From contig NZ_CAHJXN010000004.1 in assembly GCF_903645285.1 (NCBI RefSeq), forward strand, positions 186,305 through 250,304: 64,000 nt of DNA. The letters run 5' to 3'. Every line of letters starts with the position of its first letter. The stretch's first letter is position 1. Below are positions 1 to 12,030 of this stretch, piece after piece. The position numbers and the translations under genes are program-made. The notes beneath the pieces are model-generated. The model did no database searches. It worked only from the letters and a program-made list of their open reading frames with translations, and was not told the origin of the DNA. The DNA is from Streptococcus thalassemiae. GTDB taxonomy: Bacteria; Bacillota; Bacilli; Lactobacillales; Streptococcaceae.

Positions 1-1280
1 ATTGTTCTTGAACGATAGGCTACTTGCAGCATGGCTATGAATAACATACCTAGCAAGAGACTAAGTAGAAAGACTCCTATCATACCATAGTCTGTATATA
101 ACTCCATGATATAACTACTTCCGATACCATGTCCTTTCAAATATTCCTTGTTCAAAACAAGATAGGATAGATTGTGGGCATAACTATTACTATCAATAGC
201 CAATTCCACACTATTGGTTGTATGCTCAAAGGCTTTTCCTCCGAAAATGGCCCCCAAACTCCCCCTTGCAAAATAATCAATAACAGGACCAAAAGTAAAA
301 TTACGGAAATCTCGGTAAGGGAGGCTACTGTTAAATAGAAAACCTCTAGCCAAAACACCAAAACTAGTCCCTTGTTTATAGATAAAGTCAAGTAAGATAT
401 CCCAGAAACCTGTATGGGAAACTTGGACATTATCCCGCACATAATTGAGCACTCCCATCGCTAACATGAGAATAGGAGAACCTACAAAAATTGCTAACTT
501 TTCTTTAAACCCAATCCATTTTCCCTTTTCAGTTTGCTCCCGCATAAAGTAATAAACAAAAGCAAATAAAATACTTAAAATAAAGGGATTTCGTGTCCCG
601 ATTGCCAAATGAATAGTATTGGCTGCAATAAAGGAGACAAGCACTGCTGTGGCCTGCAATTTCTTTGGCTTGGTTGCCAGATACATACACATTGCGTAGA
701 CCGTAAAGGTAGACAAAATGTAGGTAAAATAAGGCAGTTTACTTTCAAAATTTGCATAGTAGGCATAGTAGGAAGTCTGCAAGCGATACAGGAGCCGTTC
801 GAATAACCGAATGAAATAGAAAGGATAGGTGAGAAGAAAAACTCCTAGCGAAACAAAGCGCAACCTCTTGGTATAAACCTCTTTTAGAGAATTTCCTATA
901 TTTGGTACTTTTATTTTCTTCCTAGCTATGAAGTAACGAGCCAGGACGCCTCCTGTGGTCAAGCCCAGAATCGAAACCATGACGACTATAAAGGCAAAAC
1001 GATAGGCTATGGGATGATAGGTATCCAAAGCTCCATCCCTAAAATAATCAATGGTCGGTCTTGATACCAGAAAGACAAAAATAGTTAAATAGAAAATAAA
1101 ATGGATTAAATAATACTTGATATCATTCCAACAAGCAATTAAGCTACTAACCAGTAAGAACAACAAAGTAGAAAGCAAGCTAACATTGTTATTATTAAAC
1201 AGATACACAATTCCACTTACTAGCGTCAAGGCATAACTGACTATGGTCAAACTAAATAATAATCGTTTTCCATCAATCAC
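1..1280 (-). CDS. Wzy-like polysaccharide/teichoic acid polymerase, 3' end beyond window
   Basis: An open frame runs without a stop from a GTG at 1280 to the window edge (about 426 codons), so the C-terminus is missing. GTG is chosen because a GGGGGTG ribosome site lies just upstream and the gap to the preceding glycosyltransferase is only 15 bases. The protein is strongly hydrophobic with many membrane helices. It contains a late motif reading GIGSSYIMELYTDYGMIG, typical of O-antigen polymerase/ligase families. It is last in the operon behind a LicD protein and two glycosyltransferases. The inferred role is joining undecaprenyl-linked repeat units of choline teichoic acid at the outer membrane face. 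Pneumococcal lic3 is known to carry TarP/TarQ in this position; which of the two this matches I cannot tell, so no symbol is given. Confidence 0.8.
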   Translation of the reverse strand, partial: MIDGKRLLFSLTIVSYALTLVSGIVYLFNNNNVSLLSTLLFLLVSSLIACWNDIKYYLIHFIFYLTIFVFLVSRPTIDYFRDGALDTYHPIAYRFAFIVVMVSILGLTTGGVLARYFIARKKIKVPNIGNSLKEVYTKRLRFVSLGVFLLTYPFYFIRLFERLLYRLQTSYYAYYANFESKLPYFTYILSTFTVYAMCMYLATKPKKLQATAVLVSFIAANTIHLAIGTRNPFILSILFAFVYYFMREQTEKGKWIGFKEKLAIFVGSPILMLAMGVLNYVRDNVQVSHTGFWDILLDFIYKQGTSFGVLARGFLFNSSLPYRDFRNFTFGPVIDYFARGSLGAIFGGKAFEHTTNSVELAIDSNSYAHNLSYLVLNKEYLKGHGIGSSYIMELYTDYGMIGVFLLSLLLGMLFIAMLQVAYRSRT

Positions 1281-1295
1281 TTGCTCACCCCCGTT

Positions 1296-2282
1296 CTAAT
1301 GTAATTTTTTAGATTTTTCAATATTTTTCAGTAATAAGAATCGGTATAAGGAAATGTTTATGAATAGAGCCAGAGCACTAATTCTTCTCCCCTTACGAAA
1401 AATTGGATTTCTAGCAATAGCAAGGGCATGGCCTTTTAAAAAGCGATGAATCTGAGAATAGGCTTCAAACTGTTTATACTGATCATCTAGCAACATCTTA
1501 TCCAGAATAAAGAAGTGGGCATAGGCCAATCTGAAAAAAGCAACCTCTTTCAAATCAGGATAGTTTTTCATAACTTCATTATAAAACTTTTGGTAGATAT
1601 CAATATAGGCTAAATCCTTCTCTGCATAGGGTTTGGTCGTAATGCTATCCCCTCTATGGAAATAGTAATAATAGGGTTTGGTATTAACCACATACTTCTT
1701 GGCCAACTTGATCAAATCAAAATGATAATAGGCATCTTCGTAAATCAATCCCTTTGGAAAGGATAGGGCAGTTGCAATCTCTCTCTTGATTAGCTTATTG
1801 CAGATCGTTCCAGGTATTTTTTCACCTATGAGGTATTCCCTTAAAAATGTTTGAGAATCACAGACAAAATAGTCATCCTGATTGGCTGACTGTGGGCTTT
1901 CATCATTAGCATAGACATTCATGACACCACAGCTCGAAACATTCGCATCTTCTTGAATTAATTGCTCATATAAGCTCTGAATCATTGCTGGATGGATATA
2001 ATCATCTGAATCAATAAAAATCAGATAATCTCCGTGAGCCTGTTTCATTCCATCGTTTCGTGCTTGTGACAATCCTTCGTTCTTTTTATGAAGCACTGAC
2101 ACCCTATCATCTTGTTCAGCGATTGAATCACACAAGCGACCACTCTCATCTGTTGCACCATCATCAACAAGAATAATTTCCAGATTTTGATAAGTCTGCT
2201 TCTGAATGGAAGCTATCGATTTTTCTAGGTACTGCGCCACATTATAGACTGGCACAATGACACTAATTAATGCAGTTTCCAT
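1296..2282 (-). CDS. GT2-family glycosyltransferase (lic3-type cluster)
   Basis: A 328-residue cytoplasmic enzyme with a GT-A fold N-terminus. Residues 6-15 read ISVIVPVYNV, VDDG is at 39-42, and the metal-binding DSDD is at 91-94. The C-terminal third is basic and may touch the membrane. It should transfer a sugar from a nucleotide donor to a lipid-linked acceptor. It starts 1 base after the stop of the upstream GT4 gene, so the two are translationally close. With licD3 and the polymerase alongside, the likely job is one sugar step of the teichoic acid repeat. The exact sugar cannot be read from the sequence. Confidence 0.9.
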   Translation of the reverse strand: METALISVIVPVYNVAQYLEKSIASIQKQTYQNLEIILVDDGATDESGRLCDSIAEQDDRVSVLHKKNEGLSQARNDGMKQAHGDYLIFIDSDDYIHPAMIQSLYEQLIQEDANVSSCGVMNVYANDESPQSANQDDYFVCDSQTFLREYLIGEKIPGTICNKLIKREIATALSFPKGLIYEDAYYHFDLIKLAKKYVVNTKPYYYYFHRGDSITTKPYAEKDLAYIDIYQKFYNEVMKNYPDLKEVAFFRLAYAHFFILDKMLLDDQYKQFEAYSQIHRFLKGHALAIARNPIFRKGRRISALALFINISLYRFLLLKNIEKSKKLH

Positions 2283-2283
2283 G

Positions 2284-3387
2284 CTACTCCTCTAATAGTT
2301 TTTCTACTTGTTCGATTTGTTTGGCAATTGTAAATTGTTGAATGAATTGACTAGCCTCATCGACATCAAAGTTTGAGGCAGAAGTCATATAGTTCGTAAT
2401 TGCCTGAGCTGCCTCTTGATTGCTCTCAATGATTTGTCCAAATCTTCCTTCTTGGGATAGTTCCTCAGCACCTCCAACATCCGTAGAGACAAAAGGGATT
2501 CCAAGGCTCAAGGCCTCCACATACACCCCAGGAAAACCTTCTTGTTTAGACATAGACAAGAGAACTTTCATCTGAGATAAATACTGATAAGGATTTTTTT
2601 GATAGCCAAGGAAATGTACGTAGTCCTCAAGCTCATACTCTTTGACCCGTTTTTTCAGTTCCTCTTCCATATCACCAGCACCTATAAAGTAAAGGTGATA
2701 ATTTTTCCCCTCTTGGTGTAATAACCGTATCACTTCCACCACACGGTCAGAACCCTTATTTTCTTCAATCCGTCCGATAGTACAGATACTTTGAGGAGCA
2801 ATCTCGATATCAATCTTCTCTTGAGATTTTTCTAGGATAGTCTTAAAATCATAACCATTGTAGACCGTCTGTAATTTTGAAGCATAATCTGGGTAGACTT
2901 CCTTGATAGAATGGCTGGTCTTTTTTGAGATCCCTACAATGGTATCCGCAGCATCCAACTGGCGTCTATGTGATTTTCTTTTTGAGCTATCCTTAAGAAA
3001 TTCTTCAATACTTCCATGAATCCAAGAGATTTTCTTGACTTCTCTTCTTTTAGAGAACAACAGTGGTGGATTCATAATGGTAAAGGAAACTTCAACATCA
3101 TAGTCATCTTTCACAAGCAAGCGCCGAGTCAGTCTTGGAAAATAAATTCTCATTCTCCACAAAAGAGCTCGTAACCATCTGGCTTGGCGATAATCCTGAA
3201 AGGATTTTAAAATGCCTACATGTTTAGGAACTGATTCGTATCCCTTGTCAAAATGCTCCATTTCAAGAATATCAATATCATACTTTTCTGGATCCAGATT
3301 TGAAACAATGGTAGATAAAATCTTCTCTGCTCCACCTCCGAGAGAAAAAGACCACATAAAAAATAAGATTTTTTTCTTAGCCACCAT
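2284..3387 (-). CDS. GT4-family glycosyltransferase (lic3-type cluster)
   Basis: A 367-residue GT-B glycosyltransferase. The N-terminal domain carries SFSLGGGAEK at about residues 13-22 and the C-terminal nucleotide-sugar domain carries EGFPGVYVEAL near residue 285. I start it at the ATG at 3387, preceded by GGGAGA, rather than at an upstream in-frame codon that would overlap licD3 more deeply. With this start it overlaps the licD3 end by 11 bases, which suggests coupled translation. The likely role is adding a hexose or amino-sugar to the lipid-linked teichoic acid repeat. Donor and acceptor are unknown. Confidence 0.9.
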   Translation of the reverse strand: MVAKKKILFFMWSFSLGGGAEKILSTIVSNLDPEKYDIDILEMEHFDKGYESVPKHVGILKSFQDYRQARWLRALLWRMRIYFPRLTRRLLVKDDYDVEVSFTIMNPPLLFSKRREVKKISWIHGSIEEFLKDSSKRKSHRRQLDAADTIVGISKKTSHSIKEVYPDYASKLQTVYNGYDFKTILEKSQEKIDIEIAPQSICTIGRIEENKGSDRVVEVIRLLHQEGKNYHLYFIGAGDMEEELKKRVKEYELEDYVHFLGYQKNPYQYLSQMKVLLSMSKQEGFPGVYVEALSLGIPFVSTDVGGAEELSQEGRFGQIIESNQEAAQAITNYMTSASNFDVDEASQFIQQFTIAKQIEQVEKLLEE

Positions 3388-4222
3388 ATTCTCCCTTGTA
3401 TTCTGTATAAGACTTATCCATATCAGCGATGACAGCATCATGATGCGGTAGCTGCTTGTCTGCTGGTGGTGGCGTCATATAATCCCCAAAAGCAGTACTG
3501 AGATAAGCATCATAACCAACTGGAATAGGCATCTCTGTTCCTTCAAATGGCAAGAAAAGATTATCCTCAAAAGATGCGATTAGGTACTTATTTCTCATGT
3601 AGCCAGGACCTGAGCATAATTCTGTAATGCCATCACTCTCAGCCAAACCATACTTGGTCATTTCTTTCTCAGCTTTTTTCCAAATGCGATAACGGAGAGA
3701 TTTTGGAGTCACACCCAGTAAAATGCGACTTCCCCATTTCATAAGTGCACCATGCTTTTCTGGAATAGTTTGGGCACAAAAAAGAGAATAAATCAAGGCC
3801 CAGCGAACCTGTTTCTTCCGCTCAGCTGGATTTTTCGGATAATAATCCAAAGGCAAGACATCCAAGGCAAGACCATGTGGCAAATTCAAATCCTGCTGAT
3901 AAGGCTTGATACAGGTGGTTTCCTTGTCACGAATGGTAATAAAAAGATTACGGTCTACAAAATCTTTGTGACTCTTTGACAAGAAATAACGCTTATCTGC
4001 ATAGCGAGGCCATAATTCTGCTAGTTTTTCATAATCCTTACGAGGCATAAAAAAGTCTAGGTCGTCATCCCAAGGAATAAAGCCCTTGTTTCGAAGGGCA
4101 CCAATAGCACCTCCTCCACAGAGGTAACAAAGCAAATCATGTTCTTTACAAAAGGCCACAAAATATTCAGCCATCTCCAGACTACGAGCCTGAATTGCTT
4201 TTAAATCAGTCATATTGTTCAT
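3377..4222 (-). CDS. licD3: LicD-family phosphorylcholine transferase
   Basis: A 281-residue LicD/nucleotidyltransferase-fold protein. The hallmark G-A-I-G-A-L-R followed by GFIPWDDDLDFFM lies at residues 38-59, with the metal-binding acidic cluster WDDDLD at 51-56. LicD proteins transfer phosphocholine from CDP-choline to sugars of teichoic acid precursors in the cytoplasm. Its place upstream of two glycosyltransferases and a Wzy-like polymerase matches the pneumococcal lic3 locus, where the gene is called licD3 (licD1 and licD2 lie elsewhere). The ATG at 4222 is preferred because a GAAAG site is 5 bases upstream; an internal ATG is at 4213. It heads the operon. Confidence 0.85.
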   Translation of the reverse strand: MNNMTDLKAIQARSLEMAEYFVAFCKEHDLLCYLCGGGAIGALRNKGFIPWDDDLDFFMPRKDYEKLAELWPRYADKRYFLSKSHKDFVDRNLFITIRDKETTCIKPYQQDLNLPHGLALDVLPLDYYPKNPAERKKQVRWALIYSLFCAQTIPEKHGALMKWGSRILLGVTPKSLRYRIWKKAEKEMTKYGLAESDGITELCSGPGYMRNKYLIASFEDNLFLPFEGTEMPIPVGYDAYLSTAFGDYMTPPPADKQLPHHDAVIADMDKSYTEYKGEYGG

Positions 4223-4245
4223 TATTCTTTCTATCGTATCGTTTC

Positions 4246-4251
4246 ATTATA
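4246..4251 (-). promoter_or_regulatory. Extended -10 promoter of the licD3 operon
   Basis: On the minus strand TGG-TATAAT (-10 at 4251-4246) precedes licD3 and would start a transcript with a leader of about 16 bases. No good -35 box is visible at 17 bp, as is common with extended -10 promoters. Confidence 0.5.
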
Positions 4252-4290
4252 CCACAAATAGGGGGTGAAAATCTATTGCAGACTGTAAAA

Positions 4291-4334
4291 AATCAAAGCC
4301 TGACTGCTACCCAAATAGCTATCAAACTTTGATT
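4291..4334 (-). terminator. Terminator of the aroA-aroK-pheA-psr unit
   Basis: Read on the minus strand, AATCAAAG pairs with CTTTGATT and an inner near-complementary arm (GATAGCTA with TAGCAGTC). It is followed by a T run. It lies 14 bases after the psr stop and before the licD3 promoter. Confidence 0.75.
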
Positions 4335-4347
4335 CTCCTATCTTATT

Positions 4348-5622
4348 TTATCTCAAGCCCATTTGAGCGAGCTTGGTTTGATATTTGTTTTGATCAACCA
4401 GCAAGCCCAAGCCTCCATAAACATCATAGGCATCTACCCAGTCACCCAGTTCTGGAATCGTCAATTTTTCAATACCATTTTTTGCTCCATCCAAAACAGA
4501 TAAACCGTTTGTTAGGAGGAAAGTATAGGGTGCATTGGTTGAGGTCATAGCAAAAACCTTTCCAAGAGCTTCAGAACCAGTGAAAAGTTTAGTGGGATCT
4601 TTAATTTGCTCTAAAATTGCTGTTAAAACTTGTTGCTGTCTTTTTGTACGGCCGTAATCCGCCTCATCGTCATCACGGAAACGAGCATAATTGAGCAGGG
4701 TCGAGCCATTCATCTGCTGCTTCCCGACTTTGATGGTTTGGGTTGGAGACTCAGTCTCAGTAGCGTGTAAATCATCTCCGACTGTAGCTTCTGTTAGTGG
4801 ACGCCCATTCAATGTTGAAAATTGGGCATCAATTGTCACCCCATCAGGGAAAAGCGTGTCAATCGCTGTTGCAAAGGCCTGAAAATCGACCAAGGCGTAG
4901 TACTTAATGTCCAAATCAAAATTATCTTTCAAAACTTGACGAACCATTTCTGCCCCTTTTTGCCCCTCTTGTTCTCCTAACTCATAGGCTACGTTTAACT
5001 TGTTATCCGTCTGTTTTCTACCGTTAATCACTTGGCTATAACCGTCTATATAAACCAAATTGTCACGCATGAAGCTGACTAGCTTCATTTTCTTATCTGA
5101 GCCGCCAACATTTAATACCATAATAGAGTCTGTCCGCGTCTCAGCACTATTTTGACCAATTCGACCGTCCGTCCCCATGATCAAAATATTAACCCCGTCT
5201 CTAGTGTCCTGACCATTAAAGACTTGAACCTGTGCTGCCTTAGCATCAGCAGTTTTCTTTGCGCTAGCATCTTGGTAACCACGCAAAAACATGAATACCA
5301 TGGCCAAAGCCACACAGACCAAAAGTGAAAAAATCACCATAAAAATGCGTTTAAGACGGAGCTTCCGTCTTTTCTTTTTGGGAGGAGCAGAGAGTGCTTG
5401 TGATTTGTATTGTGAGCGACTCCGGTTCGCATAGCTTGGTAAGTCGACCTGCTCTTCTCTTTCTTGTTCCAAGCTGGAACTACTATTTACTCTAGCAAGA
5501 GTTAGCTTTTCTTGCAAGTAAGCAAACTCATTTTTTTCTCTCTCATTGAGATAGTGAATATTTTTTAGCAAATAATCATAACGCAACTGCTCATGATGAC
5601 TGAGAGGATTTTCTTTACTCAT
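4348..5622 (-). CDS. psr: LytR-CpsA-Psr family wall polymer ligase
   Basis: A 424-residue LCP protein. It has a long charged cytoplasmic N-terminus (1-90), a basic stretch KKKRRKLRLKR, one membrane helix at about 93-113, and an extracellular LCP domain from about 145 containing NILIMGTDGR and conserved arginines (ETRTDSIMVL, SFMRDN). Such enzymes move undecaprenyl-pyrophosphate-linked teichoic acid or capsule onto peptidoglycan. Its start overlaps the pheA stop by 4 bases (ATGA), so it is the last gene of an aromatic amino acid unit but faces the lic3 operon. Pneumococci have three LCP proteins (Cps2A, LytR, Psr); position and length point to Psr. Confidence 0.88.
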   Translation of the reverse strand: MSKENPLSHHEQLRYDYLLKNIHYLNEREKNEFAYLQEKLTLARVNSSSSLEQEREEQVDLPSYANRSRSQYKSQALSAPPKKKRRKLRLKRIFMVIFSLLVCVALAMVFMFLRGYQDASAKKTADAKAAQVQVFNGQDTRDGVNILIMGTDGRIGQNSAETRTDSIMVLNVGGSDKKMKLVSFMRDNLVYIDGYSQVINGRKQTDNKLNVAYELGEQEGQKGAEMVRQVLKDNFDLDIKYYALVDFQAFATAIDTLFPDGVTIDAQFSTLNGRPLTEATVGDDLHATETESPTQTIKVGKQQMNGSTLLNYARFRDDDEADYGRTKRQQQVLTAILEQIKDPTKLFTGSEALGKVFAMTSTNAPYTFLLTNGLSVLDGAKNGIEKLTIPELGDWVDAYDVYGGLGLLVDQNKYQTKLAQMGLR

Positions 5623-6463
5623 CTTCTCTCCTTTCCATGGTCTGATATTGGATAAATCGGATAGGTACCCAGAACTTTATACTGGATTCCAATCGCTTCT
5701 AGTTCTTTTTGGGCAAAGTGAACCAAGTCCCTATCAGTATAGTCCACATCGATAATGAAAAAGTATTCGCCCAGTGCTGTCTTAAGTGGACGACTTTCAA
5801 TTTTTGTTAAGTCAATTCCTCGCCAAGCAAAGGTCGACAAGGCCTTATAAAGTGCACCTGGAAGGTTATCAGGTAAGGTCAAGGCCAAACTCATTTTTTC
5901 AGTTTGTGCTTGCAAGGGAATAGTAGGAATTTCGGCTCCTAGCACCCAAAAACGTGTGAAATTGGCTTCCATTTCCTGAATATCCTCGGCAATCAGTTCC
6001 AAGCCATATTCTTCTGCAGAACTTCTAGGTGCAATTGCCGCAAAAGGCTGGTCTGGATGTTCGGAAATAAAGCGGGCCGCATAAGCTGTACTAGCTGTTA
6101 CCTCGATTTGAGCCTCTGGATACTGTTCATCGATGAATTTCTTTCCTTGAGCCAAGGCCTGTGGATGAGAAAAAATCTTTTCAATCTTAGTATGACCTGG
6201 GACTACCATCAACTGCTGATGAATAGGCTGAACGATTTCTCCTACTGCTTGGATGCGAGCCTGATGAAAAAGGTAGTCCAAGGTTTCATGCACACTACCC
6301 TCGATAGAATTTTCAACTGGCACCACAGAATAGTCCACCAAGCCTTGCTCGTAGGCCTTGATGACATCTGTAATGTTGGCGAAGGCCTGCAATTCCTCAT
6401 GAGGAAAAGCAGTCTGCACAACATGGTGTGAAAATGATCCCTTGGGACCTAGATAAGCAATTT

Positions 6464-6467
<4 letters not shown>
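5619..6467 (-). CDS. pheA: Prephenate dehydratase
   Basis: A 282-residue monofunctional enzyme that turns prephenate into phenylpyruvate for phenylalanine. The start MKIAYLGPKGSFSH is typical. The catalytic N-F-T-R-F segment is near residue 168. A C-terminal ACT domain begins near 195 and carries the ESRP motif that binds phenylalanine for feedback inhibition. There is no fused chorismate mutase domain. It overlaps aroK and psr by 4 bases each, so the genes are translationally coupled. Confidence 0.95.
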
Positions 6468-8306
<1,839 letters not shown>

Positions 8307-8645
8307 TTATTTTAGCAATTCTGAAACTGGTTCGAAAACAATTTTTTCAATGTCAGAAAGGTAAATGGCCAATTGTTGTTGCTTGGTAAAGAATTCCGAC
8401 AATAGGCTGTTTCCTTGAATCTGCTTGCCAAAGCCTTCCATCTTCGCTTGGAAGGAAGCATCTGGCATTTGACCTGTTTGTGCTAGTTTTTGAATTTCCT
8501 CTTGGAAAGCAACATATTCTGTAAAGATTTTGCTTGCCTCAGCGTCTGCTGCAATCGCATCTTTAGCCGCTTTGACAGCCTTGTATTCTGGCAATTCGCG
8601 TAGGCCGCGACTGAGTTCATTTGCACTATCGTAAATATTTGACAT
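8307..8645 (-). CDS. YlbF/YmcA family regulator
   Basis: A 112-residue, mostly helical, cytoplasmic protein of the YlbF/YmcA (DUF964) family. In Bacillus these form a complex acting on RNase Y and affecting competence and biofilm. That role is known only for the family. There are no catalytic motifs. It is the last gene of the methyltransferase-aroDEBC-tyrA unit, 10 bases after tyrA, and is followed by a strong terminator. Confidence 0.8.
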   Translation of the reverse strand: MSNIYDSANELSRGLRELPEYKAVKAAKDAIAADAEASKIFTEYVAFQEEIQKLAQTGQMPDASFQAKMEGFGKQIQGNSLLSEFFTKQQQLAIYLSDIEKIVFEPVSELLK

Positions 8646-8655
8646 GATTTTCTCC

Positions 8656-9759
8656 TTATTTGATAACGACTGTATAGTCGGTGTTTTCTGTTATGAGGTG
8701 CTCGGCTCGTTCTAAATCTTGAGCATTTTTAAATGAAATTTGTAGAATCCCGTGAATATCCTCACGGTTTTCCTCGTTGATGTGGATGTTAACCAAGGAA
8801 GTTCCACGTAGCAATTCCAAAATCCGCAAGATGACATTTTCTTCATCGGGAACATCGACATAGAGGTCATAAGAGCTATCCACACCACCACGCTTATGGA
8901 TTTCCATGGCTTGGCGTTGCTCACGCGCTTGGTTGAAAAAGTTCCAAATTTGCTCTTCATCTCCCTTACTGATGGCTTGTCCAACCTCATCTAAACGTTC
9001 CTTGAAATCCTCAATTCGATCCAGAATGGTTTCACGATTAGATAAGAGAATGGAGGTCCACATACCCGGCTCGCTTTCCGCAATTCGAGTCATATCTCGA
9101 AAACCACCGGCCGCAAAGCGCCTCGCCATCTCATGTTCTTGAGCATAGACCGCAGTCTGCTCCATGAGACTGGAAGCCAGAATATGAGGAAAATGGCTAA
9201 TCTGAGAAGTCACACGATCATGCTCCTTGGCATCAATCTCGATAAAACGAGCATGAAGCCCTGAAAGCAAGTCCTTCATTTCCTCGAGCGTATCAGGACT
9301 TGTCAAGCTAGAAGGTGTAAAGATATAATAGGCATTTTCAAAGAGATTGACATCTGCAGAAGCTGCCCCTGTCTTGTGACTACCAGCCATAGGATGGGCC
9401 CCGACAAAGCGAACAGGCTTGCCAGCCAAATAGTTCTCCGCTGCGTCTACAATGGCTGACTTGGTCGAACCAGCATCTGAAATAATAACTCCTTCTTTCA
9501 AGTCCAAGTCGGACAACTCCTTAATGAAAGCAATGGTTTGTTTGATTGGCAAACTGAGGATAATGATATCTGCCAAAGGAGCAAAACTGGCAAAATCATC
9601 CGTTGCACGGTCAATCATGCCTTCTTTCAAGGCGATATCTCTCGAAGCTTGGCTACGATTATAACCTAAAATTTCATAATCTGGATGATCACGTTTGATG
9701 CCAAGGGCCAGAGAGGCACCAATCAATCCAAGGCCTGCGATATAGACTGTTTTTGCCAT
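8656..9759 (-). CDS. tyrA: Prephenate dehydrogenase
   Basis: A 367-residue enzyme that makes 4-hydroxyphenylpyruvate for tyrosine. The NAD-binding GLGLIGASL is at residues 9-17 and the catalytic-region H in [10 protein letters not shown] is near 140. A C-terminal ACT-like domain from about 298 ([19 protein letters not shown]) fits feedback control by tyrosine. It is 9 bases downstream of aroC in the same operon. Confidence 0.95.
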   Translation of the reverse strand: MAKTVYIAGLGLIGASLALGIKRDHPDYEILGYNRSQASRDIALKEGMIDRATDDFASFAPLADIIILSLPIKQTIAFIKELSDLDLKEGVIISDAGSTKSAIVDAAENYLAGKPVRFVGAHPMAGSHKTGAASADVNLFENAYYIFTPSSLTSPDTLEEMKDLLSGLHARFIEIDAKEHDRVTSQISHFPHILASSLMEQTAVYAQEHEMARRFAAGGFRDMTRIAESEPGMWTSILLSNRETILDRIEDFKERLDEVGQAISKGDEEQIWNFFNQAREQRQAMEIHKRGGVDSSYDLYVDVPDEENVILRILELLRGTSLVNIHINEENREDIHGILQISFKNAQDLERAEHLITENTDYTVVIK

Positions 9760-9768
9760 AGGAACTCC

Positions 9769-10935
9769 TTAATAGTTCTTTGTATAGTCTCGGTGTTGGG
9801 CTACCGCTTCTTTTAGTTCCTCAAGATTGTCTGATGAGAATTTTTCAAGGATTTCTTGTGCCAGAACCGTTGCCACAACGGCTTCCATGACCACTCCTGC
9901 AGCTGGAAGGGCGGTCGGATCACTTCTCTCCACAGTCGCCTTGTAGGGTTCATGGGTTTCGATATCCACACTCATAAGTGGTTTGTAGAGAGTAGGAATA
10001 GGTTTCATGACTCCACGAACAACGATGGGTTGCCCATTGGTCATACCACCTTCAAAGCCGCCCAGATTGTTAGTGCGGCGAGTATAGCCGTCTTCTTTAG
10101 ACCAGAGAATTTCGTCCATAACTTGGCTGCCCTTACGGTAACCAGCTTCAAAGCCGAGACCAAATTCTACTCCTTTAAAGGCATTGATAGAGACAACTGC
10201 TTGGGCCAATCGCGCATCCAATTTTCTGTCCCATTGGACATAGGAACCAAGACCAACTGGAACACCTCCAACGACTGTCTCCACAACCCCACCGATGGTA
10301 TCACCGTCACGTTTAATTTGGTCAATATAATCCTTGATTTCCTGTTCTCTTTCTTGGTTGACAATAGAAACTTCAGACTGGGCAGCTCGTTCCTTAATCT
10401 CAGCGACTGTTAAATTTTCAGGAACATCGATTTCCTTACCACCAAAGACCACGACATGGTTGGCAATCTCCATATCCAGTTCAGCCAAGAGGCGTTTGGC
10501 CACTGCCCCAACAGCCACTCGCATGGTGGTTTCACGAGCTGATGAACGCTCCAAAGAATTTCGCAAATCATCAAAACGGTACTTGATGCCCCCAACCAAA
10601 TCAGCATGACCTGGGCGAGGATGGGTGATTTTTCGTTTGCTTTTAAGACGGTCTTCAATGTCCTCCGCAGACATAATGTCCAGCCATTTTTGGTGGTCCT
10701 TATTGATGACATCCATGGTAATGGGAGCCCCTGTCGTCTTCCCATGACGAACGCCTGAAGTAAAGACAACTTGGTCGCTCTCAATCTTCATACGGCCACC
10801 ACGACCGTAACCACCCTGACGGCGTTTCAAATCCTCATTGATATCCTCTGCTGTCAAAGGTAGTCCAGCTGGAATTCCCTCAATAATAGCTGTCAGACGG
10901 GGACCGTGTGATTCTCCTGCAGTTAAATATCTCAT
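9769..10935 (-). CDS. aroC: Chorismate synthase
   Basis: A 388-residue FMN-dependent enzyme that converts EPSP to chorismate, the pathway branch point. It starts [12 protein letters not shown], the family signature, and has further conserved blocks ([29 protein letters not shown]). It is full length. The gap to aroB is 9 bases. Confidence 0.97.
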   Translation of the reverse strand: MRYLTAGESHGPRLTAIIEGIPAGLPLTAEDINEDLKRRQGGYGRGGRMKIESDQVVFTSGVRHGKTTGAPITMDVINKDHQKWLDIMSAEDIEDRLKSKRKITHPRPGHADLVGGIKYRFDDLRNSLERSSARETTMRVAVGAVAKRLLAELDMEIANHVVVFGGKEIDVPENLTVAEIKERAAQSEVSIVNQEREQEIKDYIDQIKRDGDTIGGVVETVVGGVPVGLGSYVQWDRKLDARLAQAVVSINAFKGVEFGLGFEAGYRKGSQVMDEILWSKEDGYTRRTNNLGGFEGGMTNGQPIVVRGVMKPIPTLYKPLMSVDIETHEPYKATVERSDPTALPAAGVVMEAVVATVLAQEILEKFSSDNLEELKEAVAQHRDYTKNY

Positions 10936-10944
10936 ACACTCTCC

Positions 10945-12012
10945 TTATTTTACCAAGTAGTCTTTCATCTCTTCCAGAGAAACTGGGTGAATAGTCGCTG
11001 AACCAAGCTCTGGTACCAAGACCAATTTCAAGGTATTGCCACGCGCCTTCTTATCATGAGTCAAAGCCTGATAAAGCTTGTCAACATCCCAGTTTTCATA
11101 GTCAATAGGCAAGCCAAATTTCTGACACATAGCTGTAATGGACTGAGTTATGCCAGCTGGCATGAGACCTTTTTCCTCAGCAACCTTGGAAATCTGAACC
11201 ATTCCCATGGCCACAGCTTCACCATGCATGACTTTTCCATAACCGGCAGTTGCTTCAATGGCATGACCAATAGTGTGACCAAAGTTGAGGTAAAGGCGTA
11301 CACCATTGTCCAGCTCATCCTCAACCACCATCTTGCGTTTAACCTGACAAGAATGTTCAATCAAAGTCTCCGCATGTTCCAAAATGCTCTCAACAGAACC
11401 ATCCAGCTCCGTCAAAAGAGCCCAAAGTTCTGGATCCTCAATCAAGCCATACTTGATAACTTCACCCATTCCTTCAATCAACTCTCTTTTCCCGAGGGTT
11501 TCAAGAACAAGTGGGTCAATCAGAACCCCATCTGGTTGGGCAAAGGTACCCACCATATTCTTAGCAAATGGAGTGTTAACGCCTGTCTTTCCGCCGATAG
11601 AAGAATCCACCTGGGCTGTCAAGCTGGTCGGAATCTGAACAAAATGAATACCCCGCATATAGGTAGAGGCTACGAAACCAGCCAGGTCTCCAACGACACC
11701 ACCTCCGAGAGCCACGACTCCATCGCTACGAGTCAACCCCTGCTTAACTAGAAATTCATAGACTTTCTGGACAGTGGTTAAATTCTTTCTTTCTTCCCCT
11801 TCCAAAAAGTCAAAAACTGCTACCTGAAAACCAGCATCTTCTAGGCTGAGCTTGACCTTCTCTGCATAAAGAGAAGCTACATGGTTATCTGTCACAATGA
11901 CCACTTTTTGTGGTTGCCAGAGTTCTCGCAACCATTGGCCAGCCTGAGCCAGACAACCTTTTTCAATCTGAATATCATAAGGATGATGAGGAATATCGAT
12001 TCTGATTTTCAT
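10945..12012 (-). CDS. aroB: 3-dehydroquinate synthase
   Basis: A 355-residue NAD- and zinc-dependent enzyme, step 2 of the shikimate pathway. It carries [16 protein letters not shown] near residue 100, the [11 protein letters not shown] segment near 150, and zinc ligands in the GHTIGHAIE motif near 245. It lies 18 bases downstream of aroE. Confidence 0.97.
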   Translation of the reverse strand: MKIRIDIPHHPYDIQIEKGCLAQAGQWLRELWQPQKVVIVTDNHVASLYAEKVKLSLEDAGFQVAVFDFLEGEERKNLTTVQKVYEFLVKQGLTRSDGVVALGGGVVGDLAGFVASTYMRGIHFVQIPTSLTAQVDSSIGGKTGVNTPFAKNMVGTFAQPDGVLIDPLVLETLGKRELIEGMGEVIKYGLIEDPELWALLTELDGSVESILEHAETLIEHSCQVKRKMVVEDELDNGVRLYLNFGHTIGHAIEATAGYGKVMHGEAVAMGMVQISKVAEEKGLMPAGITQSITAMCQKFGLPIDYENWDVDKLYQALTHDKKARGNTLKLVLVPELGSATIHPVSLEEMKDYLVK

Positions 12013-12030
12013 AGGAGAATCTCCTTTTCT

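Noticed and set aside
152-442. 96-codon minus-strand frame rich in hydrophobic residues
   Set aside because: It lies in another frame inside the polymerase gene, which is open from 1280 to the edge and has the proper family motif.
10167-10784. Overlapping frames opposite and within aroC
   Set aside because: aroC is full length with strong family motifs; the others are shadows.
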